Source: Chlamydiota bacterium (GTDB lineage: Bacteria; Chlamydiota; Chlamydiia; Chlamydiales; Rhabdochlamydiaceae). Taken from it: a stretch of 32,735 bases of DNA. The notes beneath the pieces were generated by a model. That model was not told the DNA's origin. It saw only the letters and a program-made list of their open reading frames with translations, and made no database searches. Of the stretch, positions 17,893-25,625 are shown in pieces (within the stretch, counting starts at the first letter, position 1; each line of letters begins with the position of its first letter). A program made the translations under genes and the position numbers. The stretch spans positions 1-32,735 of the forward strand of contig JABEVM010000231.1 of the NCBI GenBank assembly GCA_013041585.1, written 5' to 3'.

Positions 17893-19251
17893 ATGATTAT
17901 TACGATTGACGGACCTTCGGGAACTGGGAAGTCCACTGTTGCACGAAAAGTGGCAGAGGAGCTTCGCATTCCTTTTTTCGATACAGGCGCCATGTATCGT
18001 TCTGTTGCATGGTATTTGTTAGAAAATAAGGTAGATCTTACTGAAGAGGAAGCAATTCGTAGGGCGCTTACTGGATTTGAATTTAGAATTGATTCGTCAA
18101 ATAAAGACAAACGCTATTTTGTCTGCGATACAGATGTAACAGAAAAAATTCGAACACAAAAGATTTCTGATAGCGCATCTCTTGTTTCCTCTCTTGCAGT
18201 AGTTAGAGAGCTGCTTTGGAAAATTCAACGCAGTTATGTAGAAAAAAGTAGTGCTGTGTTTGAAGGCAGAGATATGGGAACCGTTGTTTTTCCTTTTGCT
18301 GAAGTGAAAATCTATCTTTCCGCCTTACCTGAAGTGCGAGCAAAAAGAAGAATGCAAGAGCTTCTGCAAAAATATCCAATTGAAGCACAAAAGCATACCT
18401 ACGAAGAAATTTTAAAAAAAATTAAGGAAAGGGACGACTTTGATTCAAATCGCTCTCTTGCCCCTTTGCGTAAACCGGATGATGCCTACGAGATAGACAC
18501 TTCTGATTTACCGATTGAAGAAGTGGTGAAACGGATCATTGCCTATACAAATAAAAAGGTTCCTCCTCAGATCCAGATGTCAAAAGCCAGCTGGTTACAA
18601 AAATCCCCAATGGGCATGTTGTACCGCTCTGTTCTTTGCCTCGCGTGGTGTGTTTTTAAAGTCTTTTACAGGCTTAAGGTGTATGGATGGGAACACTATT
18701 ATAAAGGATCTGCAATTATTGCGTGTAATCACACTTCGTTTTTAGATCCTCCTATTGCATCCATTTCCTGGCCGGAAGAGGTTCATTTTCTAGCCCGCGA
18801 TACCTTGTTTAAAAATAAACTTTTTGGAAAGTTTATCAGCGCCCTCAATGCGCATCCTGTCAGCGGCGATGTTGCAGATGTTAAAGTTTTCAAGACTATA
18901 TGTACGATTTTAAACGAAGGGAAAAAAGTTATCCTTTTTCCTGAAGGAACAAGAAGCCTTGAAAACTCATTAGGATATTTTAAGCCTGGGATTGCTCTTT
19001 TGGTTTCAAGAACAAATTCAGCGATCATCCCAACCTATATTCATGGTACATACGAGATTTGGAGTCGCTATCGAAAGTTTCCTAAATTGTTTGGAAAAAC
19101 AGCTTGCGTGTATGGAACTCCGATCCTATGGAAAGAATTTTCTCATCTCGATAAAAAAGAAGCGCAGCAAGCTTTAGCTCAGAAACTAATGGACTCAATT
19201 AAAGCTCTGAAAGAGTGGTATGATGCGGGAGCAATAGGAGTTCCCCCTTAA
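17893..19251 (+). CDS. Fused cytidylate kinase and 1-acyl-glycerol-3-phosphate acyltransferase
   Basis: N-terminal Cmk: IITIDGPSGTGKSTVARKVAEEL...FDTGAMYRSVA...VFEGRDMGTVVFPFAEVKIYLSA...RDDFDSNRSLAPL. C-terminal PlsC: ACNHTSFLDPP (HX4D), FPEGTRS, IIPTYIHGTYEI. One continuous ORF. Confidence 0.92.
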   Translation: MIITIDGPSGTGKSTVARKVAEELRIPFFDTGAMYRSVAWYLLENKVDLTEEEAIRRALTGFEFRIDSSNKDKRYFVCDTDVTEKIRTQKISDSASLVSSLAVVRELLWKIQRSYVEKSSAVFEGRDMGTVVFPFAEVKIYLSALPEVRAKRRMQELLQKYPIEAQKHTYEEILKKIKERDDFDSNRSLAPLRKPDDAYEIDTSDLPIEEVVKRIIAYTNKKVPPQIQMSKASWLQKSPMGMLYRSVLCLAWCVFKVFYRLKVYGWEHYYKGSAIIACNHTSFLDPPIASISWPEEVHFLARDTLFKNKLFGKFISALNAHPVSGDVADVKVFKTICTILNEGKKVILFPEGTRSLENSLGYFKPGIALLVSRTNSAIIPTYIHGTYEIWSRYRKFPKLFGKTACVYGTPILWKEFSHLDKKEAQQALAQKLMDSIKALKEWYDAGAIGVPP

Positions 19252-19266
19252 GAAGAGATATAATAA

Positions 19267-20550
19267 ATGAGATTCGGTATTCTTTGTGTCGGCTCGCACG
19301 GTGATATTCGTCCTTATGTAGCTCTAGGAGTTAAGCTAAAAGAGGAAGGTCATGACGTTTGTATTGCTTCACATAAAAAAGCTGAAGCTTTGTGCCAGAA
19401 GTATGGTTTAGATTTTGCTTTGGTAGAAGGGGATCTTACAGAAATCGGCAACGCGCAAAAGTCGCCTGATATCTTAAATTCCAAAGGCTTTAAAAAACTT
19501 ACAGCTCTGCTCTTTATTATGAAGCTCTTTAAGGAAACTCTGCAGCAGCAGATAGAGAGTTCTTTTCAAGCTAGTAAAGATGTCGATGTACTCATTTATA
19601 ACCCTGCAGCCTTTGCGGGTCCTCATTTAGCAGAATTTTATAATATTCCTTCTTTTCGTATAGCCCTTCAGCCTGAGTTAAGAACAAAGCATCATCCCTC
19701 TTGTATCGTTCCAATTCCTAAATTTTTCGGATCTTTCGGAAATTTATTAGGACATTTTATCAGTGACCAAATGTTTTGGCAGCCTATACGCGCTCAAATA
19801 AATCGATGGAGAAAACAGAAGTTAAAATTGAGGAAAATGCATTTTTTAGGTCCTACAAAAGATCCGGTTAGTCGAGAAATTTGTAATATTGTTGCATTTA
19901 GCCCTTTATTAGTTGCTCGTCCCTCTGATTGGGGACCTCGTATCCACATGACAGGGTTTTGTCGCTTATTTGATGCGCAAAAATGGACTCCTTCTGAAAA
20001 TTTGCGAGCATTTGTAGAAAGTAGTCCGCCTGAGATTTACATTGGATTTGGAAGTTTGTCGGAGACTTGTCCTAAATCAGTTGTTGAGACGATTGTTGCA
20101 GTTCTAAAAAAAAGAAAAATTAAAGCCGTGATTCAAGATAGTTTGCCGGGTATTCAGGAAATGCAGCTACCTGATCATATTTTAGTGATTAACTACGCTC
20201 CACATGATTGGTTATTTTCCCATGTCAAAGCGGTGGTTCATCATGGAGGTGTGGGTACGACAGCAGCTGGGCTCTATGCGGGCAAGCCCACGCTTGTTAT
20301 GCCTTTTCTTTTGGATCAATTCTTTTGGGGAAAGAAGGTCTTTGAATTGGAAGTAGGACCAAGACCACTGCCAATAAAGCAGTGCAGCGAAGAATTGTTT
20401 GAGTCGAGCTTAGAAAAGCTGTTCACTAGCCCTGCTTATCAAAAAAATGCATCTGAAGTAATGACAAATTTGCTTGAAGAGGAAGAAGGGGTGGATGCAG
20501 CCTATCGAATTCTCCATCAGAGCCTTTTTTCAAGTAAAAATCATAAATAA
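19267..20550 (+). CDS. GT1-family glycosyltransferase, UDP-glycosyltransferase / sterol-glucosyltransferase-like
   Basis: N-terminal GSHGDIRPYVALGVKLKEEGHDVCIASH; C-terminal VVHHGGVGTTAAGLYAGKPTLVMPFLLDQFFWGKKVFELEVGPRPLPIKQ. Confidence 0.88.
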   Translation: MRFGILCVGSHGDIRPYVALGVKLKEEGHDVCIASHKKAEALCQKYGLDFALVEGDLTEIGNAQKSPDILNSKGFKKLTALLFIMKLFKETLQQQIESSFQASKDVDVLIYNPAAFAGPHLAEFYNIPSFRIALQPELRTKHHPSCIVPIPKFFGSFGNLLGHFISDQMFWQPIRAQINRWRKQKLKLRKMHFLGPTKDPVSREICNIVAFSPLLVARPSDWGPRIHMTGFCRLFDAQKWTPSENLRAFVESSPPEIYIGFGSLSETCPKSVVETIVAVLKKRKIKAVIQDSLPGIQEMQLPDHILVINYAPHDWLFSHVKAVVHHGGVGTTAAGLYAGKPTLVMPFLLDQFFWGKKVFELEVGPRPLPIKQCSEELFESSLEKLFTSPAYQKNASEVMTNLLEEEEGVDAAYRILHQSLFSSKNHK

Positions 20551-20563
20551 CAGGAAGCATAAA

Positions 20564-21043
20564 ATGGCTAATACCTCTTTGATTTTGCGGTGCGCCCATG
20601 TCCAGGACACTGTCCTCATTCTTCAAATGATCCGTGAATTAGCTGAGTTTGAGGAGCTGCTAGATCAAGTAGTAGCGGATGAAGAAACTCTTAAAAACAG
20701 TTTGTTTTTTGATCCCAAAGGACCTGAAGTATTGATTGGGGAAGAAAATGGCAAGGTAGTCGGTTTTGTTCTATTCTTTCATAATTTTTCTACTTTCCTT
20801 GGTAAAAAGGGGATCTATATTGAAGACTTGTATGTAAGGCAAGAATACCGAGGCAAAGGATACGGCGAAGCAATTTTACAAGAGATCTGTCAAATTGCGA
20901 AAGAGCGAAACTGTGGAAGAGTTGAATGGTGGGTTCTAGATTGGAATGAGCGCGCGATCAACTTTTATAAAAAGATAGGAGCCATTCCCATGAGTGACTG
21001 GACTGTGTTCCGGATGACAGAAGAAGCTATTAAAGCTCCGTAA
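20564..21043 (+). CDS. GNAT-family N-acetyltransferase, diamine/spermidine N-acetyltransferase-like
   Basis: GIYIEDLYVRQEYRGKGYGEAILQEICQIAKERNCGRVEWWVLDWNERAINFYKKIGAIPMSDWTVFRMT. Start placed at ATG 20564 with upstream AGGAAG, rather than the longer ORF start at 20474, which overlaps the previous gene. Confidence 0.88.
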   Translation: MANTSLILRCAHVQDTVLILQMIRELAEFEELLDQVVADEETLKNSLFFDPKGPEVLIGEENGKVVGFVLFFHNFSTFLGKKGIYIEDLYVRQEYRGKGYGEAILQEICQIAKERNCGRVEWWVLDWNERAINFYKKIGAIPMSDWTVFRMTEEAIKAP

Positions 21044-21044
21044 A

Positions 21045-21836
21045 CTAATAGTAACAATATTCAATTTCTTCATTTTTCTTAGGGCCGATAACGCGCCAAG
21101 TAAGCCTAATACATTTACGATCGCAAAAGGCTTGTCCAAAATATGCATCTCTGCCGCAAAGATGCGTATCAACCGATGACAGTGTATGTTTTCCTGAAGG
21201 TGCTAGCTGAAATAGGAAAACCGGATGATTCATCCCCCGGCGCAAGTGTTCGAGAGATATTCTTCCCATGATTGGATCGAGCGTCCAACGAAAGCAATTA
21301 GAAAAATCCATTTCATTTCCATCTTTGGCTTTCCATGTTCCTTTTTCTTGGAATATAAGGACGTTATCGCTTTCTTTTGTCAGGAGAATTTCCGCTTTTC
21401 CCTTTCCATTCCATCCAGTTTCTTCCTTGGACTTAGATTTAGCATGAAAGCTGAGTTGCTTTAGAGTAGTCAGTCTTTTCCAAAATAGCAGTAAGGTGTT
21501 CTCGTTTTTTTCTAAGGCTCCAATAGCCAAGTTTTCATGTTTTACGAACGTATATAGTCTCTTTTCTTGGGGAGGAAGGATTGTGTATGCCTTTTTCAGC
21601 AAAAGTTCTAGTTCTTCTATAAGAGGATATCCTGAATTAAACTGATAGAGCTTCGTTTTCCCTTCAGAATAACTTATAATAATGCCTGCATTCTCTAGGC
21701 GTGAAAGGGCTTTTTGAATAGGTGTTAGGGCTGTTTGGAGCAACTTTTGAAGTTGCGAACCATAACATTTGCCATTAACAAAGAGGAAAATCAGGATTCT
21801 TTGTATATTTTTACTTCCAAACAACCCATCAAGCAT
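21045..21836 (-). CDS. Winged-helix N-terminal domain plus DUF6314-like C-terminal domain
   Basis: N-terminus LFGSKNIQRILIFLFVNGKCYGSQLQKLLQTALTPIQKALSRLENAGIIISYSEGKTKLYQFN looks like a wHTH; C-terminus VDTHLCGRDAYFGQAFCDRKCIRLTWRVIGPKKNEEIEYCYY resembles DUF6314 (HLC..D.Y...W.V.GP.K). Confidence 0.65.
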   Translation of the reverse strand: MLDGLFGSKNIQRILIFLFVNGKCYGSQLQKLLQTALTPIQKALSRLENAGIIISYSEGKTKLYQFNSGYPLIEELELLLKKAYTILPPQEKRLYTFVKHENLAIGALEKNENTLLLFWKRLTTLKQLSFHAKSKSKEETGWNGKGKAEILLTKESDNVLIFQEKGTWKAKDGNEMDFSNCFRWTLDPIMGRISLEHLRRGMNHPVFLFQLAPSGKHTLSSVDTHLCGRDAYFGQAFCDRKCIRLTWRVIGPKKNEEIEYCYY

Positions 21837-21937
21837 AAAAAACCTACCTAACTCACAAGTGATATAACCTATTTCGGGGGTAAATCCATCGCTTTATCAT
21901 ATATAGATGATTTGATCCTTTGATATACCCTAAAAAT

Positions 21938-21962
21938 AACTAAAATAAACTATCTTTTAGTT
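21938..21962. promoter_or_regulatory. Inverted repeat AACTAAAA-N9-TTTTAGTT in a divergent intergenic region
   Basis: Perfect 8-bp arms (21938-21945, 21955-21962) between the divergent genes at 21836 and 22060. Confidence 0.35.
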
Positions 21963-21989
21963 TGATGGAATCGATTTTTGTGAATTTTG

Positions 21990-22011
21990 GCTTGAAATGC
22001 GCTTGAAATGA
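21990..22011. repeat. Tandem 11-bp repeat GCTTGAAATGC/GCTTGAAATGA upstream of the 22060 CDS
   Basis: Two adjacent copies (21990-22000, 22001-22011) differing only in the last base. Confidence 0.6.
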
Positions 22012-22059
22012 GCGTAATCTTCTTGTTTTTCAGTAAAATTGGCGAATTGGGAGGAGTAA

Positions 22060-22956
22060 ATGAACAGAGTAGGAACTTCTTTGATTCAAGATGTATATGT
22101 CTATGCAGGACATAGAGTTTCTAATATGTGGAGAGGGAAAACGGTTGAAGAAACGGTAGGTCCTTACCTTGAAAGTGTTGATAGACATTTTTCTATGTTT
22201 CAAACAATAGGTCAAAGCAAGGATAGGACCTGGAATGTTGAGTACATTTTAGGGAATCAAATTATCGAGAGGTTGTCGCAAGCGTCTCTGAGCAAAACGC
22301 TATTTGTCATTCCCGCGGGAGAAAGTTCAAATCTTGACAATGCCTTTTCGGGGGAAGAGATTGCTATTTTGAGACGATCAATTTCTGAGGGAATGAAATT
22401 GTATGCAACCTGTGGAAGCGCTTACTGGCTTGCTAGACAAAGAATTTGGAATCATAAGAGTTTGGATGCCGATAATCCTACTTATAAAAAAGGGCTTGTA
22501 AATATTTTTCCTGGCGCAGCTATGGGACCTCTTTGTCCTTATCCAGGACAGTCCTTTGGCACTGCTTTTTTCCACGAATCGATCCGAGTAGAAACAAACT
22601 TGTCCTCATTGAATTTATTATCAAGTGGAGGAGGTAGTTTTTTTCTGCAAGATGATGAAGTGGGTGTAAAAAGTATTGCTAGGTATTCTCGTGAGGAATT
22701 GCAGAGATTAGGTAAAGGGCCTGAATGGGAAAATGCTGTCGTCTCTTGCGAATATGGAGAAGGAAAAGCGATACTTTCGATGGTCCTTCCAGAGGAGTCG
22801 AAAGAGGTGAGTGCAGAAATATTCAGGACGACTTTCCCGGACAGACAAGATAATTGGGAAAGGCTGCAAAGTTCTTTAAGCCCTCTTGAACAGAGGATGG
22901 ATTTTATTTCGGAGGTTTTGGAGCATTTTGAAACAGAGGTTCAGGCAAGATTGTAG
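22060..22956 (+). CDS. Stand-alone biotin-protein-ligase N-terminal-like (BPL_N, class I glutamine amidotransferase-like fold) protein
   Basis: VYVYAGHRVSN, LFVIPAGESSNLDNAFSGEEIAILRRSISEGMKLYATCGSAYWLARQ (nucleophile-elbow-like Cys), NIFPGAAMGPLCPYP. No ligase catalytic domain present. Upstream GGGAGGAG RBS. Confidence 0.68.
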   Translation: MNRVGTSLIQDVYVYAGHRVSNMWRGKTVEETVGPYLESVDRHFSMFQTIGQSKDRTWNVEYILGNQIIERLSQASLSKTLFVIPAGESSNLDNAFSGEEIAILRRSISEGMKLYATCGSAYWLARQRIWNHKSLDADNPTYKKGLVNIFPGAAMGPLCPYPGQSFGTAFFHESIRVETNLSSLNLLSSGGGSFFLQDDEVGVKSIARYSREELQRLGKGPEWENAVVSCEYGEGKAILSMVLPEESKEVSAEIFRTTFPDRQDNWERLQSSLSPLEQRMDFISEVLEHFETEVQARL

Positions 22957-23001
22957 TACGAATTTTTAAGTAGATTTATGTCTAATTACAACAAGAAATC
23001 A

Positions 23002-23808
23002 TCAAACTGGCTTACTCGCATGTGTATAATATGCATGTAGCAGTTCATGTAAGCCGTCTGATTTTACATGAGGACCGAGTTTTATATTTAGCTGCTCTTT
23101 TAATTTAGTAAGCTGCGTAGGGGGCAACTTTTCTAGCTTCGCTCGTCTAGCGTGTGACCAAAGGGAGGAAAACCAGTCATCAATCGTTGGATATACATAA
23201 TCTAGTTCGTCGGGAACGGTTTCAATTTCAGTGAATCCAGATTTTGATAATATGTTAAATATAAATTCTGGATTTTCAAAGTGATGCAAAAGAGTTTTTG
23301 TGTCATCTTCAATGTGATTATAGCAATCTTGAAAAATTTCATCACAGTAATCATCCTTGCCCCAAGTTGAAATAAGCAATTTACCACCTGGTTTTAGCAC
23401 CCTAAAAAACTCTTGCAAAGCTCTAGATACATTAGGAAAGAAGAAAACTCCAAACCCGCAGAAGACATAATCAAACGAATTTTCAGTAAATTCTAAATTT
23501 TCAGCATCTGCACATAGAAGGGTGATATTAGGGTAATCCTTCAAGTCTTTAGAGGTCTGCGTAATCATGTTAGGACTTATATCAATCCCAATGACTTTCC
23601 CCTGAGAACCAACAGCTTCAGCAGCATGTTTCAAAATTGCGCCACGTCCTGTTGCAACGTCCAAAACGGAAGCCGACTTTGGTAAAGCAGCTAATTTAAC
23701 TAAATTTTTAGCAAAATAAGTAAAGAAATTACTGTGTTTGGACCCATACGATTCAGCTGATCGATCAAACACGCCGGCAATCCAATTTTTATAAGCTTGA
23801 GGCTCCAT
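23002..23808 (-). CDS. Class I SAM-dependent methyltransferase (UbiE/Methyltransf_11-like)
   Basis: VLDVATGRGAILKHAAEAVGSQGKVIGIDISPNMI, FDYVFCGFGVFFFPNVSRALQEFFRVLKPGGKLLISTWG. Confidence 0.88.
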   Translation of the reverse strand: MEPQAYKNWIAGVFDRSAESYGSKHSNFFTYFAKNLVKLAALPKSASVLDVATGRGAILKHAAEAVGSQGKVIGIDISPNMITQTSKDLKDYPNITLLCADAENLEFTENSFDYVFCGFGVFFFPNVSRALQEFFRVLKPGGKLLISTWGKDDYCDEIFQDCYNHIEDDTKTLLHHFENPEFIFNILSKSGFTEIETVPDELDYVYPTIDDWFSSLWSHARRAKLEKLPPTQLTKLKEQLNIKLGPHVKSDGLHELLHAYYTHASKPV

Positions 23809-23844
23809 TAAACGATTCCTTTAATGCGAGAAGAAAAGAGAAAT

Positions 23845-23927
23845 GCGGCCAAGAAGACTCGAACTTCCACCAAGTTGCCCCGACTAGAACCTGAATCTAG
23901 CGCGTCTACCAATTCCGCCATGGCCGC
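23845..23927 (-). tRNA. tRNA-Leu (anticodon CAG)
   Basis: Complement reads GCGGCCATGGCGGAATTGGTAGACGCGCTAGATTCAGGTTCTAGTCGGGGCAACTTGGTGGAAGTTCGAGTCTTCTTGGCCGC: 7-bp acceptor stem, CTAGA/TCTAG anticodon stem, loop TTCAGGT, long variable arm, GTTCGAGTC T-loop. Confidence 0.94.
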
Positions 23928-24087
23928 AGGGAAAAACATTATATTTTTCAGGGGAATTGGCGTAAATATAAATAAACCCCTCTAGCTCTTTTGACGAAGC
24001 TTTACTTAAAACGCCTTTTATCCTATTATCAAGCTTATTATGAGAGCTGTTTTTAAAAAAAATACTGTTTCAATTTAGGGAGGCTAT

Positions 24088-24399
24088 ATGCAACTTACAA
24101 CTGAAGACACCTTTAATAACGACATTAAATCAGGGTTAACTTTAGTTGACTTCTACGCTGATTGGTGTGGTCCTTGCCGTATGCTAACGCCTGTTTTGGA
24201 AAAGGTTTCTAAAGACATGCATGGAACCGTCAAAGTTTTGAAACTAGATATTGATAACGCTCAGAAAATAGCTTCTTCTTTCCAAGTCACTTCTGTTCCA
24301 ACTTTGATCTTATTTAAAGATGGCAAAGAAGTAGATCGAATCGTCGGACTTAGAGATGCAGATTCTATTAAAGAATTCATTTCAGCAGTAGCTAAGTAG
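24088..24399 (+). CDS. trxA: Thioredoxin
   Basis: LVDFYADWCGPCRMLTPVLE, VTSVPTLILFKDGKEVDRIVG; upstream GGGAGG RBS. Confidence 0.97.
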   Translation: MQLTTEDTFNNDIKSGLTLVDFYADWCGPCRMLTPVLEKVSKDMHGTVKVLKLDIDNAQKIASSFQVTSVPTLILFKDGKEVDRIVGLRDADSIKEFISAVAK

Positions 24400-24844
24400 C
24401 CGCAAAGTTCAGCTGTCTTAAACCTTCATACACAACGACCCCTACCGAAGTGGCAAGGTTTAAGCAGCGCGAATTCGCTATCATCGGGATGCGATAAAAA
24501 TTCTCTGGCCAATTTTTACGAAAATTTTCATGAAGACCGAAAGTTTCGGATCCAAAAATAAGCAGATCATTTTCTTTAAATGAAATAGAAGTATAAGACT
24601 TTTGCGCATGGCTTGAAAAAAAGTAGGGCGTCCCTTCAGTTTGCGATAAGTATTCTTCTAAGTTGTCAATGAATTCTATGTTAATCCCTTCCCAATAATC
24701 GAGACCGGCTCTTTTGAGATGGCGATTTGCAATACTAAAACCTAAGGGCTTTACTAAAACAAGCTCTGTACCGGTGACAGAGCATGTGCGTACCACATTG
24801 CCAGTATTTTGTGGGATTTGAGGTTGATACAGGATTACTTTCAT
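24392..24844 (-). CDS. trmL: tRNA (cytidine(34)-2'-O)-methyltransferase, SPOUT/SpoU family
   Basis: VILYQPQIPQNTGNVVRTCSVTGTELVLVKPLGF, LIFGSETFGLHE, RIPMIANSRCLNLATSVGVVVYEGLRQ. Tail-to-tail 8-bp overlap with trxA. Confidence 0.95.
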   Translation of the reverse strand: MKVILYQPQIPQNTGNVVRTCSVTGTELVLVKPLGFSIANRHLKRAGLDYWEGINIEFIDNLEEYLSQTEGTPYFFSSHAQKSYTSISFKENDLLIFGSETFGLHENFRKNWPENFYRIPMIANSRCLNLATSVGVVVYEGLRQLNFAAT

Positions 24845-25620
24845 TGTGGAGCCGGAGCGCCTTCTAGTAAAATAGCATCATTCAGATCTATTTGTTTTGA
24901 TGCATTCGTTTCTACTAAAACTTCTTCCTTTTGTTCTACAGGCGCATCAGCTTTGACAACTTCAACTTCAAAATGAATTAAAGAATTTGGAGGTAGATTT
25001 CCAAATGTTTTATAAGCTAGGTCAGGGTGAATATAAATCTGACGCTTTTCTCCTTCTTTCATTCCAACGACAGCTTTTGTGATTCCTGGGATTGTTTCTT
25101 CAAAAGAAATAACTTCTTCTTCTTTAGACGCTCCAAAAGTAGTTCCGTCTATAAATTTCCCGACGTACTTAATGACAGGAGTTGATGTAGCTTTTACTTG
25201 ATTTCCAGAACCCTTTTGGACAATTTTGTACTGAACTTTTCCTTCTTCTAGGGAAACCATGCCTTTTGATTTAGAATTTTTAGCTAAAAATTCTTCCGCC
25301 TTTTGAAGGTTTTCCTTTGCTTTTTCTTGGAACATCTCTTCTTGCGCGCTTGAGATCGCTTGCATGCAATCCGTTTCGCTTACAGGAGCTTCTTTACCAG
25401 CCCTTTGATCTTGCAGTCCTTTAATGACAGCTGCAACATCAAAAGAAATACCGATGTTTTCTATGCTTTTGCCAATCATGTGTCCGAATGCTTCGGAGAT
25501 CTGGGTAATATCAGGTTGTTTATTTTCCGGTTCTTGAACATTTTGAGCTTCTTCAGACCAAAGAACTAATGGAGCAGCAAGTAGCAGCCCTAAGGATTTT
25601 TTTAACATATTTGTAAGCAT
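24841..25620 (-). CDS. mip: FKBP-type peptidyl-prolyl isomerase, Mip-like, exported
   Basis: Signal-like N-terminus; IKYVGKFIDGTTFGAS, ITKAVVGMKEGEKRQIYIHPDLAYKTFGNLPPNSLIHFEVEVV. ATGA-type overlap with trmL. Confidence 0.93.
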   Translation of the reverse strand: MLTNMLKKSLGLLLAAPLVLWSEEAQNVQEPENKQPDITQISEAFGHMIGKSIENIGISFDVAAVIKGLQDQRAGKEAPVSETDCMQAISSAQEEMFQEKAKENLQKAEEFLAKNSKSKGMVSLEEGKVQYKIVQKGSGNQVKATSTPVIKYVGKFIDGTTFGASKEEEVISFEETIPGITKAVVGMKEGEKRQIYIHPDLAYKTFGNLPPNSLIHFEVEVVKADAPVEQKEEVLVETNASKQIDLNDAILLEGAPAPQ

Positions 25621-25625
25621 AATTA

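Noticed and set aside
20474-20563. Longer N-terminal extension of the GNAT ORF
   Set aside because: It overlaps the end of the glycosyltransferase gene; ATG at 20564 has an RBS-like AGGAAG and begins the conserved domain.
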